A stretch of 64,000 nt of DNA from Trichococcus paludicola. Lineage in GTDB: Bacteria > Bacillota > Bacilli > Lactobacillales > Aerococcaceae. Positions 1-8,896 of this stretch are shown here, one piece after another (within the stretch, counting starts at the first letter, position 1; every line of letters begins with the position of its first letter). The translations under genes were made by a program, and so were the position numbers. The notes beneath the pieces were generated by a model. The model did no database searches, was not told the origin of the DNA, and saw nothing but the letters and a program-made list of their open reading frames with translations. The stretch is from the NCBI RefSeq assembly GCF_003052295.1, contig NZ_QBLC01000003.1, forward strand, positions 124,001 to 188,000, given 5' to 3'.

Positions 1-1
1 C

Positions 2-172
2 TGTCATAAAATTTATTTTATAGAAGATAAGGCATTTGTTGATAGAATGATTAAGGAAGGGTGTTTGTGTATAAAGACTGGTCACCATGTTATTAGATAT
101 ATGTTATTAGCTCTTGAATTTTGGGATAAAAAAGAGTTTAGAATAAAAGAAATTTATACAGATATAAAATAG
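2..172 (+). CDS. C-terminal end of an unrecognised protein (cut by the window edge)
   Basis: An open frame enters from the left edge and stops at 170-172, giving 56 residues ending in E-I-Y-T-D-I-K. Its base composition is very AT-rich, much more so than the genes further right. I do not recognise the family and the N-terminal part is missing, so no function is offered. The following 200 bases to the next gene hold no supported gene. Confidence 0.4.
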   Translation, partial: CHKIYFIEDKAFVDRMIKEGCLCIKTGHHVIRYMLLALEFWDKKEFRIKEIYTDIK

Positions 173-378
173 CCTAATTGAAAATTGTAGGTCGAGAAGA
201 TAATATAGATTTAGAACCTTTATAAACACTAGAGTTTTGTTATGTTTTATAAAAGTGTGAAATAGCCTAACAATTTCATGTTGAGGCGGTAGTGTTGATG
301 TCACGAGAATAGGATGAGACGAAAGATCAGTTTCCAGTGAGACATATATAACCTAATAAACATAAGGAGCGGAGAGAT

Positions 379-882
379 ATGGAGACGAAAGCACTTGTTA
401 TTATAGATATTCAGAACGACATCACGAAACACTATAAGGAAATCATTGATAACATCAACACTGGCATAGATTGGGCTGTGAGCAAGGGAATGCACGTTGT
501 GTACATCAAGCACAACAATCTTTCCGCAGGTACACGCACCTTCAAGCCGGACACAAAAGGCGCAGAGCTTGTTCCCGAGATGAAGATCGTTTCGGAAAAC
601 ATCTTTCTGAAAACTAAGGGCAACGCTCTGACAAGTGAGGATTTTGCCGCATTTATCGAGGCAAACGGCATAAACGAGTTTTATATCACCGGTGCGGATG
701 CCACCGCCTGCGTGAAATCCACCTGCTTCAACATGGCTAAGGCCGGCTACACAGTACGTGTCATTTCTGACTGTGTCACCAGTTATGACCTGAAAAAGAT
801 GGACGAAATGCTCCGTTATTACGCAGACAAGGGCTGTGAGGTCAAGACGCTCCTCGAATTTACTGGGAAATTTCAAGGATAA
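379..882 (+). CDS. Isochorismatase-family cysteine hydrolase
   Basis: A 167-residue cytoplasmic hydrolase of the isochorismatase/nicotinamidase superfamily. The N-terminal strand ends in the catalytic Asp (VIIDIQND, Asp10), a Lys follows in the expected place (about Lys78, before N-A-L), and the nucleophile is Cys111 in the GADATACVKST segment, so the Asp-Lys-Cys triad is intact. Length is typical. An ATG preceded by GGAGCGGAGAG supports the start. The substrate cannot be told from sequence; nicotinamidase, isochorismatase and other amidase activities all occur in this fold. It stands alone in an AT-rich stretch. Confidence 0.85.
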   Translation: METKALVIIDIQNDITKHYKEIIDNINTGIDWAVSKGMHVVYIKHNNLSAGTRTFKPDTKGAELVPEMKIVSENIFLKTKGNALTSEDFAAFIEANGINEFYITGADATACVKSTCFNMAKAGYTVRVISDCVTSYDLKKMDEMLRYYADKGCEVKTLLEFTGKFQG

Positions 883-1033
883 AAAACCTTTCCAAAACAT
901 ATAAAGGAATACAAGGAAGCAGCAGAAAGAGAAGCATCGGGGCAGGGAGTTGTAGGTGTCTCAATAGTGGAAGAAATGGAGAATACAAACTGCGAGGGGC
1001 AATATACAATGAACAATAATCGGAGGAAACACT

Positions 1034-1423
1034 ATGAAACTTGATGGTTTTGGGATCTTCGTAAAAGACATGGCAGCGATGGTCCGCTTTTATAGGGATA
1101 TTCTGAATTTTGAAATCCGGGAAGATGAAAACGCAACGAATGTGTATTTGGTAAAGGATGGAACCTTGTTTTTATTGTATCGTCGGACAGACTTTGAAAA
1201 GATGACAAACAGAGCCTTTGGTTATGCGAATGAAATTAATGGGCATTATGAAATTGCCCTAAGCGTCGATAACTATGATGCGGTTGATTTGACCTTTAAT
1301 GAAGTCGTATCCAAAGGTGCAGTCCCTATCTTGGAGCCTACTACTCAGCCTTGGGGCCAACGTACATGCTATATCGCTGACCCTGAAGGGAACCTGATTG
1401 AAATTGGTTCATTCAAAAAATAA
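1034..1423 (+). CDS. VOC-family (glyoxalase/bleomycin-resistance fold) protein
   Basis: A 129-residue protein with two beta-alpha-beta-beta-beta halves of the vicinal oxygen chelate fold. The N-terminal half begins GIFVKDMAAMVRFYRDIL, the second ends with the usual D-P-E-G-N-L-I-E-I-G strand. Members bind a metal or small molecule and range from glyoxalases to antibiotic-binding proteins; the substrate here is unknown. GGAGG lies just before the ATG. The 150 bases before it carry no gene I can support. Confidence 0.8.
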   Translation: MKLDGFGIFVKDMAAMVRFYRDILNFEIREDENATNVYLVKDGTLFLLYRRTDFEKMTNRAFGYANEINGHYEIALSVDNYDAVDLTFNEVVSKGAVPILEPTTQPWGQRTCYIADPEGNLIEIGSFKK

Positions 1424-1544
1424 ATCTTTGTCAAGAAAAGAAGTAGGCGAATAGCCTGATGAGATAAATCTAGAATTGAGACTGTTGCACAGCTGACAAG
1501 AGTCCAATTATCATTGACGTGCCACGGGAAAGGAGAGTGGATAA

Positions 1545-2036
1545 ATGGCAAATATCATTACTGGCTGTCGGATCCTGTGCAGCGTTCTGCTGTTTTTCTT
1601 TCCTGCATTTTCACCGCAGTTTTATGCACTGTATTTGATCAGCGGCTTCACGGATATGATTGATGGTACTGTTGCAAGAAAGACGAACACCGACAGTGAG
1701 TTTGGCTCCAAACTGGATACAATCGCTGATTTCATATTTATTGTGGCTTGTTTGGTTAAGCTGCTTCCTGTATTAAATATTCCCACATGGCTCTGGATAT
1801 GGATTGTAACGATTGCTGTAATAAAAATCATTAATGTTATATCAGGATTCATTTGCCAAAAGAAGTTTGTGACAGAACATACCATCATGAACAAGTTTAC
1901 GGGAGTAGTGCTTTTCTTATTGCCGCTGACATTATCTTCTATTGAACTTAAGTATACCGCTATCGTGGTATGTGGCATGGCAACCTTCTCAGCGATTCAG
2001 GAAGGACATTATATAAGATCAGGAAAAGAGGTGTAA
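1545..2036 (+). CDS. CDP-alcohol phosphatidyltransferase family membrane enzyme
   Basis: A 163-residue integral membrane protein with the CDP-alcohol phosphatidyltransferase signature D-x2-D-G-x2-A-R-x(n)-G-x3-D-x3-D, visible as DMIDGTVARK followed by G-S-K-L-D-T-I-A-D. These residues bind the two metal ions and the CDP-alcohol. Such enzymes transfer a phosphatidyl or similar group from CDP-diacylglycerol to an alcohol to make phospholipid head groups. About five hydrophobic segments follow. It is short compared with PgsA or PssA, so the acceptor alcohol is not assignable. AAAGGAGAG precedes the ATG. Confidence 0.8.
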   Translation: MANIITGCRILCSVLLFFFPAFSPQFYALYLISGFTDMIDGTVARKTNTDSEFGSKLDTIADFIFIVACLVKLLPVLNIPTWLWIWIVTIAVIKIINVISGFICQKKFVTEHTIMNKFTGVVLFLLPLTLSSIELKYTAIVVCGMATFSAIQEGHYIRSGKEV

Positions 2037-2501
2037 AGAAAATCTCGACCTGTTACTTATCACTACCGAAGTTTAGGCAGTGGAATGAATATAACGGATA
2101 AACTTGGTATGGATATGTTTTCGTGAACATTTAAAAATCGGATAAAATGTGTAGACATGTTCTGATATGACGACATCAATTAGGAACAATCGAGACACGT
2201 GGAATCAGTTGTGGCGTTGACACGCAACAAATAAATGTACAAACCCTTGGAAATGGCATATTTATGCTGTTTTCAGGTTTTTTTGGTTTTTGAGTGCGGT
2301 TAAAGTGATTTAACTTTCAACATAGATTGGCTAATGGTGAAATACGGGATATGGAAGTTCATTCTTACCCATTTGTTCATCAGGAAGAATCCTATATATG
2401 TTATCTTTGAATTTTCGGTAGAAATTTCCTATGGTATAATTGAAATGAAAAAAATGAGAAAATAGGGTATGGTTTGCTGTAACGATAAATATTAAGAAGA
2501 G
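2037..2501 (+). other. Intergenic stretch of 465 bases
   Basis: No gene is supported here. The only signal I see is an extended -10 promoter, TATGG followed by TATAAT at 2435-2440, about 60 bases before the GGDEF gene. The -35 region is weak (TTGAAT, 2407-2412, is too far away). The rest is AT-rich and unremarkable. Confidence 0.4.
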
Positions 2502-3416
2502 GTGATTAAGGTAGAAATAAATTTGAAGGGGTTTCAGACACTCATAAGTCAATTGACAACATTTGAAAAAATGTATGAACAGGTAAGGATTGTAGACCCT
2601 ATTAAAAAGGAAGTCTTATTTGTTAAAAATAAAAATCAAGAAGAACTCATGCCGGTTCTGGAAGCCTGTTTTGGCATATGGGGGAAAGGTACGGTATGCA
2701 AGAATTGTATTTCCATGAGAGCCTACAATGAAAATGACACTTTTATCAAAATAGAAACTTCTCTTGATAAAATCATTATGGTTACAGCAATACCGGTAAA
2801 AATAGAAGATAGAATGGTTGTAGTTGAACTTTTAAAAAACGTTACAAAAAGCATGATTCTTGGTGACCGAGAGTTAACTGAAAGCTTGGAAATTAAAAGA
2901 CTGCTGGAACAAGCCAATGTAGCAGCAGTAACAGATGAGCTGACACAAATCTATAACAAGAGATATATCATTGAAAGATTACCTGCAGATATGGTCAAAT
3001 CTCATCTGGAAAATCAACCAATCTCAGTCCTGATGGCAGATATTGATCATTTCAAAAAAGTCAACGACACCTATGGTCATTTGGCAGGGGATCACATATT
3101 AAAAGAAGTTGCCGGAATCCTTGGGAAAAACACAAGACAAGATGTGGATTGGATTGCCAGATTTGGCGGTGAAGAGTTTATTGTCTGCTTAACAAATACA
3201 GATAAAAAAATCGCAGGAGTTATCGCTGATAGAATGAGAAAAGCCATTGAAGATACAGTTTTTAGCTATAATGGAGAAAAGATCAAGCTAACTTCAAGTT
3301 TTGGACTTTATACTATAACAAGCGAAGAAATGATAGACTATGAGACTCTGATTCACCGTTCAGACAAGAAATTATATGAAGCTAAAAAGTCCGGAAGGAA
3401 CAAAGTGGTTGGTTAG
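2502..3416 (+). CDS. Diguanylate cyclase with an N-terminal PAS-like sensor region
   Basis: A 304-residue protein that probably makes cyclic di-GMP. Residues 1 to about 125 form a PAS-like sensor with the stretch VRIVDPIKKEVLF and a cysteine pair (VCKNC), resembling sensor modules of clostridial diguanylate cyclases. Residues about 140-304 are a GGDEF domain with the active loop RFGGEEF, so catalysis is likely. No membrane segment is seen. The start is uncertain: the first codon is GTG at 2502, but GAGGTGAT at the same place looks like the ribosome binding site itself, and no good start follows within range. A terminator follows the stop. Confidence 0.85.
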   Translation: MIKVEINLKGFQTLISQLTTFEKMYEQVRIVDPIKKEVLFVKNKNQEELMPVLEACFGIWGKGTVCKNCISMRAYNENDTFIKIETSLDKIIMVTAIPVKIEDRMVVVELLKNVTKSMILGDRELTESLEIKRLLEQANVAAVTDELTQIYNKRYIIERLPADMVKSHLENQPISVLMADIDHFKKVNDTYGHLAGDHILKEVAGILGKNTRQDVDWIARFGGEEFIVCLTNTDKKIAGVIADRMRKAIEDTVFSYNGEKIKLTSSFGLYTITSEEMIDYETLIHRSDKKLYEAKKSGRNKVVG

Positions 3417-3470
3417 TAGGAAGAAATGCTAAAAAATAGGTTTTCAAAGGAATTTTTAACCGTTATGTAA

Positions 3471-3517
3471 AGCCGCAAGGACTGTCGTGAATAATGACTA
3501 TCCTTACGGCTTTTTTG
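3471..3517 (+). terminator. Rho-independent terminator after the GGDEF gene
   Basis: AAGCCGCAAGGA pairs with TCCTTACGGCTT across a 20-base loop and is followed by a run of T. Confidence 0.75.
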
Positions 3518-3530
3518 CGCACTGGAAGTC

Positions 3531-3574
3531 TGTAGCGGTATGATATAATAAGTTGCGAAGAAAACGGTTGCGAA
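3531..3574 (+). promoter_or_regulatory. Extended -10 promoter with conserved leader (copy 1)
   Basis: TATGA precedes TATAAT (3544-3549); exactly 16 bases later comes GGTTGCGAA (3566-3574). The same arrangement recurs at 17330-17360 and 22638-22668. It would drive the SDR gene at 3666. Confidence 0.5.
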
Positions 3575-3665
3575 ACCATGTTGTAATGAACGGTTTTGAC
3601 GGCACAAGAGAGGGAATCTCCTGCCAATTCGGGAATGGCTGAATCCACACTAACGGAGGAATATT

Positions 3666-4454
3666 ATGAAAAACATTGTGATAACGGGTAGTACTCGTGG
3701 CCTTGGTTTTTCTATGGCAACCGAGTTTCTGCGAGCCGGATGTAATGTTACGCTGTCCGGCAGAGGGAAAGCACTCGCGGAAGCAACTCAAAGGGAACTG
3801 TCGCCCTTTGAGGGGAAATACATCTATGTCTCATGCAATGTCCAAGAAAGAGCAAATCTGCAAAAACTTTGGGACGCTTCTTCGGCACAATGGGGCAAGA
3901 TAGATATATGGATCAATAACGCGGGGGAAAATACGCCGCACCTGTTTTCGTGGGAAATGAGCGAAACAGACACCGAAAATATTATTAAGACCAATCTTAT
4001 TGGTATGATATACGGTTCACAGATTGCGGCAACTGGAATGCTAAAGCAGGGACAAGGCGCGATATACAGTATGGAGGGCCTGGGTTCAAACAATATGATA
4101 CAGAGAAAAACAATATTGTACGGCACCACCAAGCACGCATTAACGTACTTTATGAGAGGGCTCGCCAAGGAATTGGATGGTACCAATGTAATAGCGGGGA
4201 GGTTATCTCCGGGCATGGTGCTGACTGATTTTATCACAAAAACGCCTAACGGTGAGCCGTCTCCGGTCATCGCAGATGAGAAATTCAGAAAGATATTCAA
4301 TATATTGGCCGATAAACCGGCCACAGTCGCAAAATTTTTAATACCAAGAATACTCAGCAACACCAGGAATGACGCCCAAATCGCTTGGCTGACAAAACGA
4401 AAGGCTGCTTGGCGTTTTATAACGGCAGGCTTCCGTAAAGACAGACTGATATAG
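3666..4454 (+). CDS. Short-chain dehydrogenase/reductase
   Basis: A 262-residue SDR oxidoreductase. The cofactor site is TGSTRGLG near residue 7, the structural N-N-A-G is present (INNAGEN), and the catalytic Tyr-Lys pair appears as Y-G-T-T-K. The Ser of the triad would be in I-Y-S-M-E. R at the second strand (SGRG) suggests NADPH preference. The substrate is unknown. GGAGG stands before the ATG. The terminal region carries extra basic residues. It sits between the GGDEF gene and a convergent SnoaL-like gene. Confidence 0.88.
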   Translation: MKNIVITGSTRGLGFSMATEFLRAGCNVTLSGRGKALAEATQRELSPFEGKYIYVSCNVQERANLQKLWDASSAQWGKIDIWINNAGENTPHLFSWEMSETDTENIIKTNLIGMIYGSQIAATGMLKQGQGAIYSMEGLGSNNMIQRKTILYGTTKHALTYFMRGLAKELDGTNVIAGRLSPGMVLTDFITKTPNGEPSPVIADEKFRKIFNILADKPATVAKFLIPRILSNTRNDAQIAWLTKRKAAWRFITAGFRKDRLI

Positions 4455-4575
4455 AGAACTTTGAGTTTATGATAAAGTATTATAAATAAAGGCAGTCAAC
4501 ATATTGTTGGCTGCCTTTGACAATATCACGAGGACTATAGGTGATTGACACATTTCCGAGAGAAGTCTCTGCCCA

Positions 4576-4950
4576 TCATTCCAGTATCTTCCAGAAAGAA
4601 TCTTTGCGCATAATTTTTCCTCCAGCGAACTCGAGCAGATCAACACCTCGCACCTCAAGCTGCTGCCCTGATTTAGTCGTACCGGTGAGAGTCCACTCCG
4701 ATACTCCCAAATTACCGCAGATCCAATGCTGATCCTCTCCATAATGTACATCTGGGATACCCTCGAATCGAGTTGCCAGACCTGCTCTGACTTCCGTTTT
4801 TCCGACATATCGATTGCCGCGTGGTTTGGTGCCTCGGGGCATATAGAAGATGCAATCATTTGCGAAATAGCTCATGATGGAATCCAGGTCGTGACGGTTG
4901 AATGCTTCCAGAAAGTCCTTCAATGTTTCAACGGTTACTTGCTCAGACAT
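4576..4950 (-). CDS. SnoaL/NTF2-like small protein
   Basis: A 124-residue cone-fold protein of the SnoaL-like/nuclear transport factor 2 group. It has the opening helix (LKDFLEAFNRHDLDSIMSYF), then D-C-I-F-Y-M-P and the beta strands ending G-K-I-M-R-K-D-S-F-W. Such proteins are isomerases, hydrolases or ligand binders; the reaction is not predictable. I chose the ATG at 4950 because GGAGG lies eight bases before it; an earlier in-frame ATG at 4965 has no such site. It converges with the SDR gene. Confidence 0.78.
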   Translation of the reverse strand: MSEQVTVETLKDFLEAFNRHDLDSIMSYFANDCIFYMPRGTKPRGNRYVGKTEVRAGLATRFEGIPDVHYGEDQHWICGNLGVSEWTLTGTTKSGQQLEVRGVDLLEFAGGKIMRKDSFWKILE

Positions 4951-5213
4951 ATTATAAACCTCCATGTATCATACTTTATTCGGAAGAGCCGGTTAGCTAT
5001 TGATCTGCATGATTGAATGAGTGCCACCGCATGCTCCCGATTTCAGTCATGAGTCAGGCGGAACGGCCTTTCAATCGGTTAAAACTTTGATATGTATCAG
5101 TATGAAGACGTATAATAAACCAGAGGGGATGGACAACTGTTTTGTGAATGCCTTAATTAAATTATACGTTCAAGATTTCCATCAAGCAAATTACAGAAGT
5201 AAGATACCATAAG

Positions 5214-6059
5214 TTGATAAATAAGTGGGGTGCGGTAGTGGTAGTAAGGACTAAATGTATACTCAAGATTCTTTTTGTGGGCGTGATGACAACCTTTTCG
5301 AGGATTATTGGACAGCTATTGATTCCGCCTGGAAAACAGTCGATTTTGCCTCCAAGTGTGTTTGTGGTCAACGGTACGATGCCGTTAGCTTTTTCTGTGT
5401 ATGGTGTCATTGCCTTCTCGCTGATTGCAGCGATGTTTTTGCTGGTATGCGATCAGTTATCGGGGAGCAGGGTAGTACAAGGACTTAAATACGGTATTGC
5501 TTTCAGCCTTGTTTGGATTGTATATCTGCTCGAGCCGTTACCGCACGCCGCGCCACTTGACAGAATCACATATCCTCTGGCTGATACTTTTTCTCTACTG
5601 GTCATGGGTGCCTTGGTAGGAGTTATGCTTGGAAAAAAAGAGGGGGAAAGGAATAGCAAGCTGCCAGGGAACAGCAGTATTATGGCGATTGTTGCCATTA
5701 CGGGGCTGTTTATTATCGGGCGACTGATCCAGTATTATGTGTTGGATATTTATTCGTCCTTTGCAGAAAAACCTTTGGAAACCCTCATTTGGTGCGCAGT
5801 GACTGGACTTACCACTGCGTGTGTTTTGGATTGGTTCAACAAACATGTTCAGCAGAGCAGCAGGACCGCAAATGTGCTGATTGTTGGAGGCGTGTTGTTT
5901 GGCCTGAATCTGTTTCTGTTTAACTTCTTCATGCCGCTTGTGTTTGATGCTGATATGATTGACTTGTTGTTAAGAACTTTTGTGGATATAGCCGCAGTCA
6001 TGGTTGGCTGCTTATTTTTCAGTGTGAAAAAATTTGAAGTAAAGCCTGGGGCAAATTGA
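5214..6059 (+). CDS. Unrecognised multi-pass membrane protein
   Basis: A protein of up to 281 residues with about seven hydrophobic segments, including stretches around residues 18-35, 60-80, 90-110, 125-140, 155-175, 190-205 and 220-275. I recognise no family. The start is unsure: the frame opens with TTG at 5214, but GTG at 5238 and ATG at 5286 are possible and none has a clear ribosome binding site. The last residues are basic, as expected for a cytoplasmic tail. Confidence 0.6.
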   Translation: MINKWGAVVVVRTKCILKILFVGVMTTFSRIIGQLLIPPGKQSILPPSVFVVNGTMPLAFSVYGVIAFSLIAAMFLLVCDQLSGSRVVQGLKYGIAFSLVWIVYLLEPLPHAAPLDRITYPLADTFSLLVMGALVGVMLGKKEGERNSKLPGNSSIMAIVAITGLFIIGRLIQYYVLDIYSSFAEKPLETLIWCAVTGLTTACVLDWFNKHVQQSSRTANVLIVGGVLFGLNLFLFNFFMPLVFDADMIDLLLRTFVDIAAVMVGCLFFSVKKFEVKPGAN

Positions 6060-6234
6060 TCTGATGGCGGCATTGACAATCAGTCTCCGAAAAATTATAA
6101 TCAAGTGATATTAACCAAATAGATAATCCTCTTTTTGCCACCGGGCAGAGAGTTCAAGGTGTTCAGAAACATTCCGTAGGTCTTTGAAGGAATGTTTTCG
6201 GGGCATCTTTTTTATTTTGGAAGGAGATTGCAAC

Positions 6235-7563
6235 ATGGAAAAAACATTACTGAGGGACTTTTCGAAGTACGTCAGCTTGAATATTTTGGGGATGATCGGC
6301 GTGTCCTTCTACATTTTGGCCGACACGTTCTATATAGCGAAAGCATTGGGGGCAAATGGTATCGCTGCGTTGAATTTTGCTGTGCCGGTATATAGCCTGA
6401 TTCACGGTGTCGGCTTGATGATCGGCATCGGCGGCGCCGCCCGTTTCGGCATATTGAAATCCCGAAACAAAGGGGAAGAAGCTGAAGGGATCTTTGCGAG
6501 TGCACTCAAACTTGGTGTCATCGCAGGCTTATTGTTCGTTGTGCTCGGCTTATTCGGATCTAGAGCACTGTCATCGGCGCTCGGGGCGGACGCGGTCACT
6601 TTACCATTGACCCACGCTTACATGGCTACGCTTTTAGCCTTTGCGCCATTTTTCATCCTGAATAACACCGTGCTCGCTTTTGTGCGCAATGACAATAATC
6701 CAAAACTGGCCATGACGGCGATGCTGGTCGGCAGCTTTTCGAATGTGATCCTGGATTATATTTTCCTCTTTCCGCTCGGGATGGGTATGTTCGGTGCCGC
6801 TTTTGCGACGAGCCTTTCGCCGATCATCAGTTTGGGCATCCTGTCCACGCACTTCGCAGCGAGGAAGCGCAAGCCGGCGTTCCTTAAACACAAAATGACC
6901 CGTCCGGCGGTTATGGATATCCTCAATCTGGGCTCTTCAACGTTCATCATGGAAGTGTCCTCCGCGGTCGTGTTGACGACGTTCAATCTGCTGATTTTGG
7001 GGCTCGAGGGGAATAGGGGAGTCGCTGCATATGGTATTGTTGCGAATCTTGCTTTTGTGGCTGTCGCAATCTTCACCGGTCTGGGGCAAGGCGTACAGCC
7101 GCTCATCAGCAAATACTACGGGATGAAGAAGTGGGAATTGGTCAAAAAAGTGAAGGAGTATGCCTTGCTGACAGCTGTCCTGATAGCCGGACTGATTTAT
7201 GCGGGCACATTTACCTATTCGGACACGCTGATCAGCCTATTCAACAACGAAAATGATCTTGCGATCGCGCAACTGGCGGATAAAGGCATGAAGATTTATT
7301 TCCTGGGCTTTTTCTTCGTCGGCATAAACATCGTGACGGCGATGTTCCTGAGCGCCACCGAAAAGGCACGCGCCGCCTTCATCATCTCCATTCTGAGGGG
7401 CTTGGCGATCATTGTGCCCTTGGCGATAGTGTTCAGCAATATGTGGCAAATGACGGGCATCTGGTCGGCCTTTGTGCTTTCCGAGCTGATCGTCGCCGGT
7501 TTTGCGCTCTATTTAGCGAATGCCACCGAGAAGGGGACGCTTGTTTATGGACAATTTGACTGA
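6235..7563 (+). CDS. MATE-family multidrug exporter
   Basis: A 442-residue membrane exporter of the MATE family, with about twelve hydrophobic segments. The N-terminal part has the family pattern of a short helix followed by N-I-L-G-M-I-G-V-S-F-Y-I-L-A-D-T-F-Y and later G-A-N-G-I-A-A-L-N. These proteins swap cationic drugs or metabolites for Na+ or H+ across the membrane. AAGGAG before the ATG at 6235 decides the start; the frame is open further upstream without such a site. Its end overlaps the next gene, so the two are translated together. An inverted repeat (ACATTCC/GGAATGT, about 6168-6194) precedes it in the leader. Confidence 0.9.
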   Translation: MEKTLLRDFSKYVSLNILGMIGVSFYILADTFYIAKALGANGIAALNFAVPVYSLIHGVGLMIGIGGAARFGILKSRNKGEEAEGIFASALKLGVIAGLLFVVLGLFGSRALSSALGADAVTLPLTHAYMATLLAFAPFFILNNTVLAFVRNDNNPKLAMTAMLVGSFSNVILDYIFLFPLGMGMFGAAFATSLSPIISLGILSTHFAARKRKPAFLKHKMTRPAVMDILNLGSSTFIMEVSSAVVLTTFNLLILGLEGNRGVAAYGIVANLAFVAVAIFTGLGQGVQPLISKYYGMKKWELVKKVKEYALLTAVLIAGLIYAGTFTYSDTLISLFNNENDLAIAQLADKGMKIYFLGFFFVGINIVTAMFLSATEKARAAFIISILRGLAIIVPLAIVFSNMWQMTGIWSAFVLSELIVAGFALYLANATEKGTLVYGQFD

Positions 7564-7921
7564 AACAACTAAAGAGGAATCGCTGAAATCCTTCCGATCG
7601 ACCATCCGCAAATCCGAAAATGCATTGAGCAGTATGACCGAGAAAGGCGCCAACACGACCGTGGTGGCGAAACGGCTAAAGGCCCTCAGCATCGGCTTGG
7701 CTGTGCTGGAACACGTTTGGGAAGAAAAGTCCCATACTTACTCACCGGAAGAATTGGCGGAAGCCCGCATCCTGCTTGCCGGTTTGCTGACCTCAATCGA
7801 AGGCGTCTACGCCAAGTCGAAGCTAGGCAGTCCCCAAAAAACCCTCCTGGAAAGAAGGGTCAAGTCCTTTGAACTGGCACTTCAGGCTATGGATGATAGT
7901 ACTGATAAAGACCCTAGCTAA
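7547..7921 (+). CDS. Small helical protein of unknown function
   Basis: A 124-residue, almost entirely alpha-helical, soluble protein rich in Glu, Lys, Ala and Leu. It overlaps the last 17 bases of the MATE gene, and the ATG at 7547 follows GAGAAGGGG inside that gene, so expression is coupled. I recognise no family. Its tie to the exporter suggests an accessory or regulatory role, which is only inference. Confidence 0.6.
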   Translation: MDNLTETTKEESLKSFRSTIRKSENALSSMTEKGANTTVVAKRLKALSIGLAVLEHVWEEKSHTYSPEELAEARILLAGLLTSIEGVYAKSKLGSPQKTLLERRVKSFELALQAMDDSTDKDPS

Positions 7922-7934
7922 TAAAATATTCGTA

Positions 7935-7985
7935 GAAAAAAACTCCTCGAACGTCTAGTCTGCACTGTTCGGAGAGTTTTTTTTG
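7935..7985 (+). terminator. Terminator after the MATE operon
   Basis: AACTCCTCGAAC and GTTCGGAGAGTT pair around a short loop and are followed by eight T. Confidence 0.85.
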
Positions 7986-8186
7986 ATATTCGCAAAAGTT
8001 CGCAAAACTAAAGATATGTGCGATAATCTTTACAAAGCTAAACATATTTTACATTTAATACCTGTTGCTCGGATCACTATATCGAAATATATTTCCAAAT
8101 TATCATCCTTATTGAAAATAGATTGATGAATTGTCTGTATGAGGATTATCAATTCTAACAAAATAAATTCAGACAGGAGAAAGAAC

Positions 8187-8741
8187 ATGGGAAAAGTTGT
8201 TTTAGGTTTAACCATTTCTTTGGATGGATTTGCCGAGGATAGTAAAGGCAGTGTCAATACGTTGTACGCTGATTTGGATATGCTCAAGGAAACGGAAGTC
8301 ATGAAGGAGTCGATTTTGACGACCGGATCGGTTGTGATGTCTCAAAAGGAATATGGAATGGCGGAAGATCCTGATTGGTATGTGGATTATGAGTATCAAG
8401 TTCCGATATTTGTCTTCACCGATAAGGCTCCAGAAAAACATCCAAAAGAATCAGACAAGGTAACTATCAATTTTGTAACCACGGGCGTCGCTGATGCAAT
8501 CCTCCAAGCCAAAGCGGCAGCGGGTGAAAAAGATGTGAATATCATAGGCAGCGCACTTACTACACCGCTTTGTTTAAAAACCGGTTTGATCGATGAATTG
8601 CAAGTGGATATCGTGCCTTGGTTTTTACGGACCGGATTTCGGCCATTTGAGGATTTTGATAACAGTGATGTAAAGTTGGAAAGGATTCAGTTGGTTGGAC
8701 TTCCGGCTGGCAGAACGCACATCAGTTACAAAATCATCTAA
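8187..8741 (+). CDS. Dihydrofolate-reductase-like (RibD C-terminal domain) protein
   Basis: A 184-residue protein of the RibD-C/DHFR-like fold. It opens with the typical strand and loop V-V-L-G-L-T-I-S-L-D-G-F-A, and has the G-S-A-L-T nucleotide-binding turn near residue 120 (NIIGSALTTPLCLKTGLID). Such proteins are NADPH-dependent reductases; they are not usually true folate reductases. CAGGAGAAAGAAC before ATG 8187 sets the start. Monocistronic by its surroundings. Confidence 0.8.
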   Translation: MGKVVLGLTISLDGFAEDSKGSVNTLYADLDMLKETEVMKESILTTGSVVMSQKEYGMAEDPDWYVDYEYQVPIFVFTDKAPEKHPKESDKVTINFVTTGVADAILQAKAAAGEKDVNIIGSALTTPLCLKTGLIDELQVDIVPWFLRTGFRPFEDFDNSDVKLERIQLVGLPAGRTHISYKII

Positions 8742-8802
8742 GGCCATATTGCAACTCCACCGCTCCTATATTCACCCGCCAAAATTATTTTCTAAAAAAC
8801 AT

Positions 8803-8833
8803 TTGACTTCACGTTAAGGTTAGGTCGTAGAAT
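8803..8833 (+). promoter_or_regulatory. MerR-type promoter with 19-base spacer
   Basis: TTGACT (8803-8808) and TAGAAT (8828-8833) are 19 bases apart. The spacer holds an imperfect inverted repeat, ACTTCACGT and AGGTTAGGT. Long spacers with a central dyad are the hallmark of MerR-family activators. No MerR gene lies nearby in this window. Confidence 0.55.
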
Positions 8834-8896
8834 CAACTTAAGCTCACTGCTTAGAGATTAAACGAACATAATCTTGAATAATTTGGAGGAAATGAT

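Noticed and set aside
301-900. 199-codon open frame on the minus strand
   Set aside because: It lies antisense to the isochorismatase-family gene, whose catalytic motifs are intact; no ribosome binding site or recognisable domain.
884-1022. Open stretch between the first two genes as a small protein gene
   Set aside because: No start with a ribosome binding site and no recognisable sequence; at most a remnant.
6160-6234. Leader of the MATE gene as a known riboswitch
   Set aside because: Only one short inverted repeat is visible; no core of the guanidine, preQ1 or other drug-export riboswitches that I recognise.
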